Below are positions 17,528-25,779 of a stretch of DNA of 64,000 nucleotides, piece by piece. Made by a program: the position numbers and the translations under genes. Origin of the DNA: Metabacillus niabensis (lineage in GTDB: Bacteria; Bacillota; Bacilli; Bacillales; Bacillaceae); assembly GCF_020524345.1 (NCBI RefSeq), contig NZ_JAIVLH010000015.1, positions 93,544 through 157,543 of the forward strand. The letters run 5' to 3'. How positions within the stretch are numbered: the first letter of the stretch is position 1; each line of letters begins with the position of its first letter. The notes beneath the pieces were generated by a model, which worked only from the letters and a program-made list of their open reading frames with translations, searched no databases and was not told the origin of the DNA.

Positions 17528-20452
17528 ATGTCCAAATTGGTTACCAAATTAGCTACCAAATTAGTGGTGCTCTTTATTATATTTTCTATATTTGTTTCTG
17601 GTATTCCGATTCAAGAAGCAGATGCTATGGAACTAAATCAAGAAGAGCAAACACCTGTTTATATCATTGTGAATGGTGATGTATTGATCAAAGATTCAGA
17701 AGATAATCGATTAGGAACTATTTTAAAAGATGCAAAAATTGCAGGGTTTAAAAAGGGGAATGACTTATTTATTGACTGGTTTGGAAATCAAGTTTTAATT
17801 GATCAGGAAGATGTAAAAGAAGTTCTACCAAGTCCTGCTACAACAATTATTGAAGGCGATTTAGATGACCTTGTGTGGACTGCGGATAGTCCTTTAGTAG
17901 TTAGTACTATTGAAGGAGAGCAACTTGCAACTCTTGAAACAGGTTCAACCTTTTTTATTCAAGAGGAGCTAGAAGAATATTTCCTTTCTTATCTATTCAA
18001 TGAAGAGGTTATAATCCATAAGGAAAGTAAAGAAACAGATCTCTCAAATGCAACAGAGCAAATAGCAAATACAGTAGTTGATGATGAAGGCGTAGATAAC
18101 AAAAACGTTATAATCGAAGAAGAGTTAGAACATACGGAAGAGATTGCAGAACAAGAACAAAATGAAGTGACGAAAGAGGTTCTAAGTCAGGAAGAAGACG
18201 TGATAGAGCCTAAAACAAGCTCCTCTAACGTTTTGTTTAAAAAAACAGATGCCTATTTCAAAGTTGTAGAAGAGAATCTTCCTGTATATGAAAAGAAAAA
18301 TGGGGAATTACAACTAATTGCTTCATTGAAGGGTAAACAAGTTTATGAGCGTACAAGAGATTATACAAGCTGGCATGAGGTATCTCTTGGGGGGAAAGTT
18401 GCATATGTTCCAAAACAAGGAACAATACCTTCTCAGGTTTCTTTTAGTAATAACAAAGTAGGCTCAATTAGCTCACATAAACAATTTATAACATTTAAAG
18501 TTAATACAGCGGTGTATGATCATTACAATAGCGCTAAATTAAATATTGCATCCATCAATAAAGGGGTTCGTTTGCCTGTACTTAAAGAATATTCAGAATG
18601 GTACGCAGTTGATCTTTCAGGGCGAATTGGTTATGTCCAAAAGAAAAATGTAAATGCTGAATTTTCTCCTAGTCATGAATACTTTGAGGTCACAGGTGAT
18701 AATGTTGTTGGGTATAAAAAAGTTAATGGAAAACTGATTGAAGTAACAAAACTCATAAATGGACAGGTTTATCCTCGTATTGCTGATTATACAAGTTGGC
18801 ATGAAGTTAAATTTGGTAATGGTACAATTTTTGTCAATAAAAAAGAAACACGCCCAGCATCAGGGGACTTGTTAAAAAATGAGAATAATAGCTTTGAAAA
18901 TAGCAAATATACAGTAACTATTTCTAAAGACACTTATGTTTATGATAATACTTCGTCATCATTGGTAGAGTTTGCGGAATTATATAAAGGGACTAAATAC
19001 CCTATTATTAGTGATCATGGTAAATGGATTAAAGTTGATCTCTCAGGGCGTATTGGATATATCCGAAAAAGTGACACTGAGATTGAGTTCTCCAAAGGCA
19101 TTGAGTACTTTACATCAGTGAAAGCCAATGTTCCGGTATACGACAATAGTGGAAAGACACTTAAGGTAGTTGGCTATTTACGTTCAAGTGAAGTTTATCA
19201 TCGAACGAAGGACTATACGAGCTGGCATGAAATCCAATATGGGAACAAACGAGCGTTTGTAGCAAAAGATCTAACGACTCCTGTACTTAACAAAACGTAT
19301 CGCAATTCTTCAAACAAATATGGTTCAGTTGGTTCGTTTAAAACAAAAAAACTAACAGCTATATACTACTATGTTGGAAAGAAGTTAGTTCCTTTTGCTT
19401 CTATAAGTCCCAATGTTGAATATTCTTATGTTGAAGATCGAGGTAGTTACGTAAAGGTAAACTTCGGAGATCGTTATGGTTTTGTAAAGAAGAGTCAGGT
19501 TTCTATTAAATCTGCTACTGCAAAAGATTTAGTTAACCCAAGAGTTGTCTATTCATATAATCAAATGGTGAAGGATATTGATGAAATTGTGGCAACATAT
19601 CCCGATCTAGCAACAAAAAAGGTTATTGGGAAGTCAGTAGATGGTCGTAATATTTATGCTGTAAAACTTGGAAAAGGCAGCACGGAGATTTTGATCAATG
19701 GTTCTCATCATGCAAGAGAGTATTTGACAACAAATATTGTGATGGAAATGATAGATCAATATGCACAATGTTATGTTAAGAATTCCAAGATTGATGGCTA
19801 TGCTGTCAGAAGTATATTAGATAAAGCTTCGATCTGGTTTGTGCCAATGGTTAACCCAGATGGTGTAACATTAGTACAACAGGGACATAAATCAGCAAAA
19901 AATTCATCCCAAGTTCTGAAGATTAACGGTGGGAACACAGACTTTTCTGCTTGGAAAGCCAATGTAAGAGGTGTTGATTTAAACCGTCAATATCCAGCTG
20001 GGTGGAATAATATTGTTTCAAATCCAGGAAAGCCGGCTCCTCAAAACTATAAAGGTCCTAAACCTTTAAGTGAGCCAGAGTCAAAAGCTATGTATGACTT
20101 TACAAATACTAGGAATTTTAAAACATCTGTATCTTATCACTCTTCTGGTGAAATTTTATATTGGCATTTCAAGCAAGGAGCAGAAAGAACAAAAAGAGAC
20201 CGTGAAATTGCAGAAATGATCAAGAGTAAAACTGGTTATGCACTTGTTACTCCAAAATCCAACCCAAGTGGCGGCGGATTTACAGATTGGTTTATTTCGT
20301 CTCATTTAAAGCCAGCTTTCACACCAGAAATTTCTCCATATGTTGGACCACGTCCAGTTCCCATCAAGAGCTTTGATTCAATTTGGACAGAAAATAAAGC
20401 AATTGGAATTATGCTGGCAGATGAAGCTTATAAAAATAGAAATAGCCGATAG
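17528..20452 (+). CDS. Secreted M14 zinc carboxypeptidase with six SH3-like wall modules
   Basis: A 974-residue secreted protein. A signal peptide ends near ADAME (residues 30-35). Two weaker SH3-like units and a Glu-rich linker (about residues 175-235) follow. Six alternating modules, three A/B pairs, span roughly residues 240-655; A units carry DYTSWHEV and B units carry SGRIGYVQKK. The C-terminal ~320 residues are an M14 peptidase: zinc ligands in SHHAREY (about residue 726), FVPMVNPDGV, a later His in SYHSSGEILYW, and the catalytic Glu in FTPEIS (about 933). It probably trims wall peptides or proteins outside the cell. The RBS (AGGAGG) is 14 bases from the ATG, a long spacer, but an in-frame stop upstream leaves no earlier start. 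It is the first of four neighbours sharing the module. Confidence 0.85.
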   Translation: MSKLVTKLATKLVVLFIIFSIFVSGIPIQEADAMELNQEEQTPVYIIVNGDVLIKDSEDNRLGTILKDAKIAGFKKGNDLFIDWFGNQVLIDQEDVKEVLPSPATTIIEGDLDDLVWTADSPLVVSTIEGEQLATLETGSTFFIQEELEEYFLSYLFNEEVIIHKESKETDLSNATEQIANTVVDDEGVDNKNVIIEEELEHTEEIAEQEQNEVTKEVLSQEEDVIEPKTSSSNVLFKKTDAYFKVVEENLPVYEKKNGELQLIASLKGKQVYERTRDYTSWHEVSLGGKVAYVPKQGTIPSQVSFSNNKVGSISSHKQFITFKVNTAVYDHYNSAKLNIASINKGVRLPVLKEYSEWYAVDLSGRIGYVQKKNVNAEFSPSHEYFEVTGDNVVGYKKVNGKLIEVTKLINGQVYPRIADYTSWHEVKFGNGTIFVNKKETRPASGDLLKNENNSFENSKYTVTISKDTYVYDNTSSSLVEFAELYKGTKYPIISDHGKWIKVDLSGRIGYIRKSDTEIEFSKGIEYFTSVKANVPVYDNSGKTLKVVGYLRSSEVYHRTKDYTSWHEIQYGNKRAFVAKDLTTPVLNKTYRNSSNKYGSVGSFKTKKLTAIYYYVGKKLVPFASISPNVEYSYVEDRGSYVKVNFGDRYGFVKKSQVSIKSATAKDLVNPRVVYSYNQMVKDIDEIVATYPDLATKKVIGKSVDGRNIYAVKLGKGSTEILINGSHHAREYLTTNIVMEMIDQYAQCYVKNSKIDGYAVRSILDKASIWFVPMVNPDGVTLVQQGHKSAKNSSQVLKINGGNTDFSAWKANVRGVDLNRQYPAGWNNIVSNPGKPAPQNYKGPKPLSEPESKAMYDFTNTRNFKTSVSYHSSGEILYWHFKQGAERTKRDREIAEMIKSKTGYALVTPKSNPSGGGFTDWFISSHLKPAFTPEISPYVGPRPVPIKSFDSIWTENKAIGIMLADEAYKNRNSR

Positions 20453-20459
20453 ATATATA

Positions 20460-20486
20460 GAGTCTAGTAAAATGCTAGACTCTTTT
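20460..20486 (+). terminator. Rho-independent terminator
   Basis: GAGTCTAG / CTAGACTC perfect eight-base stem, seven-base loop, then TTTT, just after the M14 gene. Confidence 0.75.
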
Positions 20487-20514
20487 ATTAATAGAAGAGG
20501 AATAATGAAAAAAA

Positions 20515-20545
20515 CCTCATATTTCCAAATAAAATGAGGATTTTT
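20515..20545 (+). terminator. Second weak hairpin terminator
   Basis: CCTCAT and ATGAGG pair around a 13-base loop, preceded by A residues and followed by ATTTTTG. It is a weaker candidate that may reinforce the previous one. Confidence 0.4.
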
Positions 20546-20548
20546 GTC

Positions 20549-20577
20549 TTGTTAAGTTAATATTCATGTCATAATAT
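20549..20577 (+). promoter_or_regulatory. Putative sigma-A promoter of the glucosaminidase gene
   Basis: TTGTTA, 17-base spacer, TAATAT, with an overlapping TATAAT at 20575-20580, 40 bases before the GTG start. Confidence 0.45.
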
Positions 20578-20618
20578 AATAGTTGGGTATTTGAGATTAA
20601 TAGAAAAAGGAGGACATT

Positions 20619-23600
20619 GTGAAACAGAACTTTTTAACCAGGAGTATAGTATGGGTGCTTGTTACTTTATTGGTAGTATCAAGTTTTCCATCCAGCCTAT
20701 TAGCAGTGATGGATGAACAAGAACAAGAGCCTATACTTATTAATGTATCAGGTGAATCTAAAATATTGGATAGTAAAGGTGAACAGCTAGGATTTTTACA
20801 CAAAGATACTACTTTTTATACAATTAGTACATCTTTTGAAGAAGGAGAAGTTGCTATACAGTGGGGAACGGAGAACGCAACTGTTCAAACTGAAGCAGCT
20901 ATTATACCTGTTCAGGAACAAGACGTTTTAGCTAATTACAACTATCTGGAAGTAGATTCTGAATTAATCGGTGTGATTGAAGCAAAAGATGAACCAATTC
21001 CTTTTTTGGATCAATCGAAGAAAGAAATAGGTACTATTAGTCCCGGGTCGACTTTGTTAGTAAGTAAATTAGATGATGACTATTTTTATATTTTAGTAGG
21101 TGGAGTAGAGTACTTAATTGATCGTGCGGAATACAGTGACTATTACTTATCTCAAGATGCAGATCAAGAGGAGACAACTACTAATAATGAAGACGCTGGT
21201 CTCAATGAAGATATTGATATGCCTGAGGGAAGCACTGAACAGGAAGTTATTGAGGAAGAATCTGAAGCTACTCTAACAGACGATCACGATCAGGAGCAGA
21301 CTAATGAGCAGGCAGAAATAGAAACACCTGACAAAGATCATATTGAAGTAGTAGAAGATGAAAAAGTGGAACAGGAGGCTAAAAAGGAAACAGAAAATAT
21401 TGAGCGAGCTCAATTAAAACTGGCTGTGGAAACCAAAGCCCCTGTATTTTCTAAAGATACTAAGTACTTTAAAGTAACAGAGGATAACATTCCGATCTAT
21501 GATAACCGTTCCTCTTCATTAAAACTTGTTGGGTACCTAACTAAAGGACAGGTCTTTCCAAGAACTAGAGATTACACAAGTTGGCATCAAATTACATTTG
21601 GTGATTACTATGCATATGTTCCAAAAGAAGGAACCGTCCCAAGTGAAAGGTTAATTCAAAATGAGTATGCGGCGAATAGTCTAGTACAGGGAACTAGAAC
21701 CATTACTACTTTGAAAAGTACTCCAGTTTACGACAATTCCAGTGGAAATCTCGTCAAGTATGCAACACTAGTAAAAGGTGTAGAACATACTGTCATCAAA
21801 GAATATACAAGCTGGTATAGTGTACTAGTTTCCGGTCGTGTGGGTTATGTAAGGAAAACAGATGTTAAGACAAATTTCTTTAGTACAGATAACTATTTTA
21901 AAGTTGTTAGTGACGGATTAAAGTTACCAGTCTACTCAAGTCGTGATGATGCTTCAAACGTAATCGGTTATTTGTATAATGGACAAGAATATCCACGTAC
22001 TCAACAATATTCAGGTTGGCATGGTATTAAGTTTGGAGGAATTACAGGGTATGTTCGCTCTACCTCAACTACGCCTTCAAAAGGTTCTGCCATTAAAAAT
22101 TTAGGAGATGGAAAAGCAACTAATATATCCATAACACCTCGCTGGGATTCAGTAGTATATGATAATACAAAGCCTGGCCCACTAGTTCCTTTCGCTGTTG
22201 TAAGAAGTAATAAATCTTATAAACTAATTAAGGAATATACAAGTTGGTACTCGTTTGAGGTGGCCGGAAGAATTGGATATATTCGTAAGAGTAATGCAAT
22301 AAAAGAGTTTACTGAAAATGATAGGTTCTTTAAGGTAGAAGAAGAGAGTCTACCTATCTATGATAATCGTTCTGGTAAATTAGTACAGGTCGGATTAGTA
22401 ACAAAGAACCAATCATATGAAAGAACCGGTAACTACACAAGTTGGCATCAAATCGAATTCGGTGATTTTAAAGCTTATGTCCCAAAAGAGGGGACTATTC
22501 CGGATAATGGTGGAAATATTAACAACTTGAATACGAAATATAAAAACACTAAGAAAACTTTTACAGCCTTAAAGGATTTAGAAGTAATGGATAATACAAC
22601 CACTCCTTTAACACCGTTTGGTACAATTAAAGAAGGTCAAAGTTATCCTGTAATCAGTGAAGGAACAAAGTGGTGGGGCATTATATTGGCTGGTCGTGTA
22701 GGTTATGTGAAAAAAGATGATGCCCTAGGCGGAATCTATAAAGAAGTAACATATACAAACTATGATTATTCTCTTGACTATATGGTAGAGAAGCAAATGA
22801 AAGTCAATCCGCAAACAGACAAGTATCGAATTCAATATGCATATGTTGCGGGTTACTTGATATCTGCTACAGAAGTAAAAGACACGTATCCAAAACAGGC
22901 AGTTGTAAAGAGTACATCCGGAGTTAATTTACGGGAAGCGCCTAATTCTAACTCTTCAACATTTGTTTATAATACTGTACCATATGGTAAGACTTTAACA
23001 ATTGTAGATTATGCTGGTAACGGCTGGTACAAAGTAGAATACCCTACTCATATCTTTGGTGGCTTTAGTGCTGCGTATGAGTCAGATGTTAGAGAATATG
23101 TAGATCCTATTAATTTTGATTTAACAACAAAGTCTATGTATCAATTTGTTCTACTATCTAAGTATGCAGGTGCTAATCCTTCTGAATTAAACAAGCTGTT
23201 AGAAGGCAAGGGTATTTTAGAAGGGAAGGGAGAAGCATTCTCTCAAGGTAGTAAACTAGTAGGTATTAATGAAGTATATCTAGTTTCTCATGCACTTTTA
23301 GAAACTGGAAACGGCACTTCTCCTTTAGCAACTGGTGTGAATTACACAGCACCAAACGGTAAAACTTATATGGTATATAATATGTTTGGAATAAACGCTA
23401 ATGATGGGAACGCTACTGCAAATGCTTCGAAGTTTGCATACGAGCAAGGTTGGTTTACTCCGGAAGATGCTATTATTGGTGGTGCCAAGTTCGTTGCTGA
23501 TAAGTATGTTTATAATGGATATGGACAAGATACCATCTATAAAATGCGTTGGAACCCTGCAAATCCTGCAACACATCAATACGCAACAGATGTAGGTTGG

Positions 23601-23687
23601 GCAGAAAAACAGACAAATAACTTTATGAAAATGTATAACCAATTAACAAGTTATCAGCTTTATCTTGATATACCAAAATATCAATAA
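20619..23687 (+). CDS. Secreted N-acetylglucosaminidase with six SH3-like wall modules plus an SH3b domain
   Basis: A 1022-residue autolysin-like protein. The signal peptide ends near SLLAVMD (about residue 32). N-terminal SH3-like units and a long Glu/Asp-rich linker (residues ~180-270) precede six alternating A/B modules (about 280-710). A classical SH3b domain starts at SGVNLREAPNSNSST (about 768). The C-terminal ~160 residues match beta-N-acetylglucosaminidase domains (GH73-like): AGANPSELNKLL, VSHALLETGNGTSPLATG with a probable catalytic Glu, and YNMFGINANDGN. It should cleave peptidoglycan glycan strands. GTG at 20619 is chosen for the AAAGGAGGAC RBS. Its architecture closely parallels the upstream carboxypeptidase, with a different enzyme at the end. 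Confidence 0.88.
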   Translation: MKQNFLTRSIVWVLVTLLVVSSFPSSLLAVMDEQEQEPILINVSGESKILDSKGEQLGFLHKDTTFYTISTSFEEGEVAIQWGTENATVQTEAAIIPVQEQDVLANYNYLEVDSELIGVIEAKDEPIPFLDQSKKEIGTISPGSTLLVSKLDDDYFYILVGGVEYLIDRAEYSDYYLSQDADQEETTTNNEDAGLNEDIDMPEGSTEQEVIEEESEATLTDDHDQEQTNEQAEIETPDKDHIEVVEDEKVEQEAKKETENIERAQLKLAVETKAPVFSKDTKYFKVTEDNIPIYDNRSSSLKLVGYLTKGQVFPRTRDYTSWHQITFGDYYAYVPKEGTVPSERLIQNEYAANSLVQGTRTITTLKSTPVYDNSSGNLVKYATLVKGVEHTVIKEYTSWYSVLVSGRVGYVRKTDVKTNFFSTDNYFKVVSDGLKLPVYSSRDDASNVIGYLYNGQEYPRTQQYSGWHGIKFGGITGYVRSTSTTPSKGSAIKNLGDGKATNISITPRWDSVVYDNTKPGPLVPFAVVRSNKSYKLIKEYTSWYSFEVAGRIGYIRKSNAIKEFTENDRFFKVEEESLPIYDNRSGKLVQVGLVTKNQSYERTGNYTSWHQIEFGDFKAYVPKEGTIPDNGGNINNLNTKYKNTKKTFTALKDLEVMDNTTTPLTPFGTIKEGQSYPVISEGTKWWGIILAGRVGYVKKDDALGGIYKEVTYTNYDYSLDYMVEKQMKVNPQTDKYRIQYAYVAGYLISATEVKDTYPKQAVVKSTSGVNLREAPNSNSSTFVYNTVPYGKTLTIVDYAGNGWYKVEYPTHIFGGFSAAYESDVREYVDPINFDLTTKSMYQFVLLSKYAGANPSELNKLLEGKGILEGKGEAFSQGSKLVGINEVYLVSHALLETGNGTSPLATGVNYTAPNGKTYMVYNMFGINANDGNATANASKFAYEQGWFTPEDAIIGGAKFVADKYVYNGYGQDTIYKMRWNPANPATHQYATDVGWAEKQTNNFMKMYNQLTSYQLYLDIPKYQ

Positions 23688-23689
23688 GT

Positions 23690-23721
23690 AATAAGGGGCA
23701 ACCATTTGGTTGCCCCTTATT
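23690..23721. terminator. Bidirectional terminator between convergent genes
   Basis: A 14-base perfect stem AATAAGGGGCAACC / GGTTGCCCCTTATT with an ATTT loop. It sits between the glucosaminidase gene and the stop of the minus-strand subtilase gene and can serve both. Confidence 0.85.
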
Positions 23722-23727
23722 ACTTTA

Positions 23728-25698
23728 TTATCGTCGAACAAATCCTGTTCGACCAGCAATATTAATTTCATACCAGCTTGTATAAGTCTGGATAATTGGA
23801 TATTTAATTCCTTTTTTCAAGGTGAGAAACGGTATGAGTTTTCCTGATGAATTATCATAAACAATGTTATCTGACTTTGTAATAAAATACCGTCCCGTTT
23901 GAGGTTTTTTACTTTCAAGTTTTGCGTTAATGGAAGTAGCGGGCTTGGTACCAATTTTTCGGACGAAACCGCTAAAGTCACCAAAGGAGATTTCATGCCA
24001 ACTTGTATAATCTTTTTTTCTACTATAAGTCTCTCCTTCTGTTAAGTAACCAACAATAACTAGTGAGCCTGACCTGTTATCGAACACAGGAATATCTTTT
24101 TCTGTTACCTTGAAATAACGGTCAGTGGATTTAAAATCAATTGAAATATCATTTGTGCTTACATATCCAACTCTTCCAGCAAAATTAACGCCGATCCAGC
24201 TTGTATAAGTAGAGGTGATAGAGAAAGATGTACCCTTTTTTATAGTCCCAAACGGAATCAAAGAACCTGATGAGTTATCATAAACTGGTGTATCGTTTAA
24301 AGCTGTAAATTGGCGATTTGATGTCTTTACCGAAGAAGAAATGTTTTTAAGGGTATGACTTGAAACTGGCAACCCATCACTTCTTCTTATAAATGCAGAG
24401 TAAGATCCAAAACGTATTTGATACCAACTAGTAAAGTGCCGTTCAATAGGGTAAACCTGGTCTTTTTTGAGATATCCAACTATGACAAGTGAGCCGGAAC
24501 GGTTATCATACACAGGAACTTTTTCATTAAGCACTTTGAAGTAAGGCAGGTTTTGAGATACTTCTTTTCCCGTGTCGACAGATTCTTCTTCTGAAATAAA
24601 GCTTTGAATTAGTCCAAATCCATAATTAGAATCGCGTCCAACAATACCGAGATCTAATGTGTTTTTACCAAGTAAAGATCTAATTTCATCATTAGTTTTT
24701 GTAGGATATTTTTGCTTTAATAATGCCAGGTATCCACTTACATATGGAGTGGCCATAGAAGTGCCGTCCATTGTTTTATACTGATTGTTTATATAAGTGC
24801 TTCTAACTCCTACACCCGGTGCGGTTACTTCTATCTGTGGACCAGTATTTGAGAAATCAGCCAACTTTTTATTCTTATTGATTGCTCCAACAGCAATGAC
24901 ATTTCGGTTACTAGCAGGAAAAGATATTGAATTTTTCCCTTCATTACCTGCTGCCCCTACAATTAATATGTTTTTCTTATAGGCTTTATTGAGTAGTTCT
25001 GAAATAATTGGGTCACTTCCACTAAAACCAAAACTCATATTAAGTATGTCCATTTTATTCTCTATTGCCCAATCAATCGCATTTGCTAGATCTGTTGTTG
25101 ATCCTTCGCCATTTTCATCTAGGAATTTTAGTCCGTAAATTTTTGCATCTGGAGCCACACCTAAAGTGCCTATCTTGTTATCTAAAGCAGCAATAATCCC
25201 AGCAACATGTGTTCCATGACCATTATCATCATTATATGCACTATTATTTTCAATGAAATTTTTTCCACCTGCAACATTAAGGTCCTGGTGTGCTTTATCT
25301 ATTCCGGTATCAAGAATGGCTATTTTTATCTTATTACCTGTTAGAGAAGCACTTTTTATGAGCGGTATTCCTATCATGTTGTAACCCCAGTCAACAGACT
25401 GGATAGACGATATGCTTACTGTTTTTTCAGTATTAATTAACTCAATATCTGGAATATCTTGTATTTCTTTTATCTCATCTGCAGTTAGTAGTGCTGAGTA
25501 TGCGGGAATCGTATCAAAATGATAAGTAATCCGATTGCTAGGTACAATAGATAAATCAACGTTCTGATGGAATAGAATCGTTACTTTCTCATACTCCTGG
25601 TGAGGTTCATCTGCGAGAAAAGTTGTTCCTCCGTAAGATATTAAGAGTAAAAATGTGGTAATAGCAAATATCATTTTTAAATAAGAATACATGAACAA
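23728..25698 (-). CDS. Subtilisin-family serine protease with four C-terminal SH3-like wall modules
   Basis: A 656-residue secreted S8 protease. The signal peptide covers residues 1-29, followed by an I9-like propeptide to about residue 100. The triad is visible: Asp130 in AILDTGID, His161 in HGTHVAG, Ser314 in DGTSMATP, with Asn252 in AAGNEG for the oxyanion hole. Four alternating modules (A-B-A-B) follow from about residue 405 to the very end, with FTSWYQIRFG, YTSWIGVNFAGRVGYV, DYTSWHEISFG and YTSWYEINIAGRTGFV. It is the only one of the four wall enzymes on the minus strand and the only one with the catalytic domain first. It is probably a surface-anchored protease that processes wall proteins. 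Confidence 0.9.
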   Translation of the reverse strand: MFMYSYLKMIFAITTFLLLISYGGTTFLADEPHQEYEKVTILFHQNVDLSIVPSNRITYHFDTIPAYSALLTADEIKEIQDIPDIELINTEKTVSISSIQSVDWGYNMIGIPLIKSASLTGNKIKIAILDTGIDKAHQDLNVAGGKNFIENNSAYNDDNGHGTHVAGIIAALDNKIGTLGVAPDAKIYGLKFLDENGEGSTTDLANAIDWAIENKMDILNMSFGFSGSDPIISELLNKAYKKNILIVGAAGNEGKNSISFPASNRNVIAVGAINKNKKLADFSNTGPQIEVTAPGVGVRSTYINNQYKTMDGTSMATPYVSGYLALLKQKYPTKTNDEIRSLLGKNTLDLGIVGRDSNYGFGLIQSFISEEESVDTGKEVSQNLPYFKVLNEKVPVYDNRSGSLVIVGYLKKDQVYPIERHFTSWYQIRFGSYSAFIRRSDGLPVSSHTLKNISSSVKTSNRQFTALNDTPVYDNSSGSLIPFGTIKKGTSFSITSTYTSWIGVNFAGRVGYVSTNDISIDFKSTDRYFKVTEKDIPVFDNRSGSLVIVGYLTEGETYSRKKDYTSWHEISFGDFSGFVRKIGTKPATSINAKLESKKPQTGRYFITKSDNIVYDNSSGKLIPFLTLKKGIKYPIIQTYTSWYEINIAGRTGFVRR

Positions 25699-25779
25699 TT
25701 TCCTCCAGCTGAATTTATATTTTTTGATATCTAGATTATAATAGTTTAGTAGAATGAATGTAAAAAGATGGAGGTTGTT
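25699..25779. promoter_or_regulatory. Divergent promoter region between subtilase and L,D-transpeptidase-like genes
   Basis: 81 bases separate the two divergent starts. A TATAAT-like -10 (ATTATAATAG at about 25734-25743) faces the plus-strand gene; its -35 is not clear. The minus-strand gene has a GGAGG-type RBS (CAGCTGGAGGAAAT on that strand). Both genes encode module-bearing wall enzymes, so shared control is plausible. Confidence 0.45.
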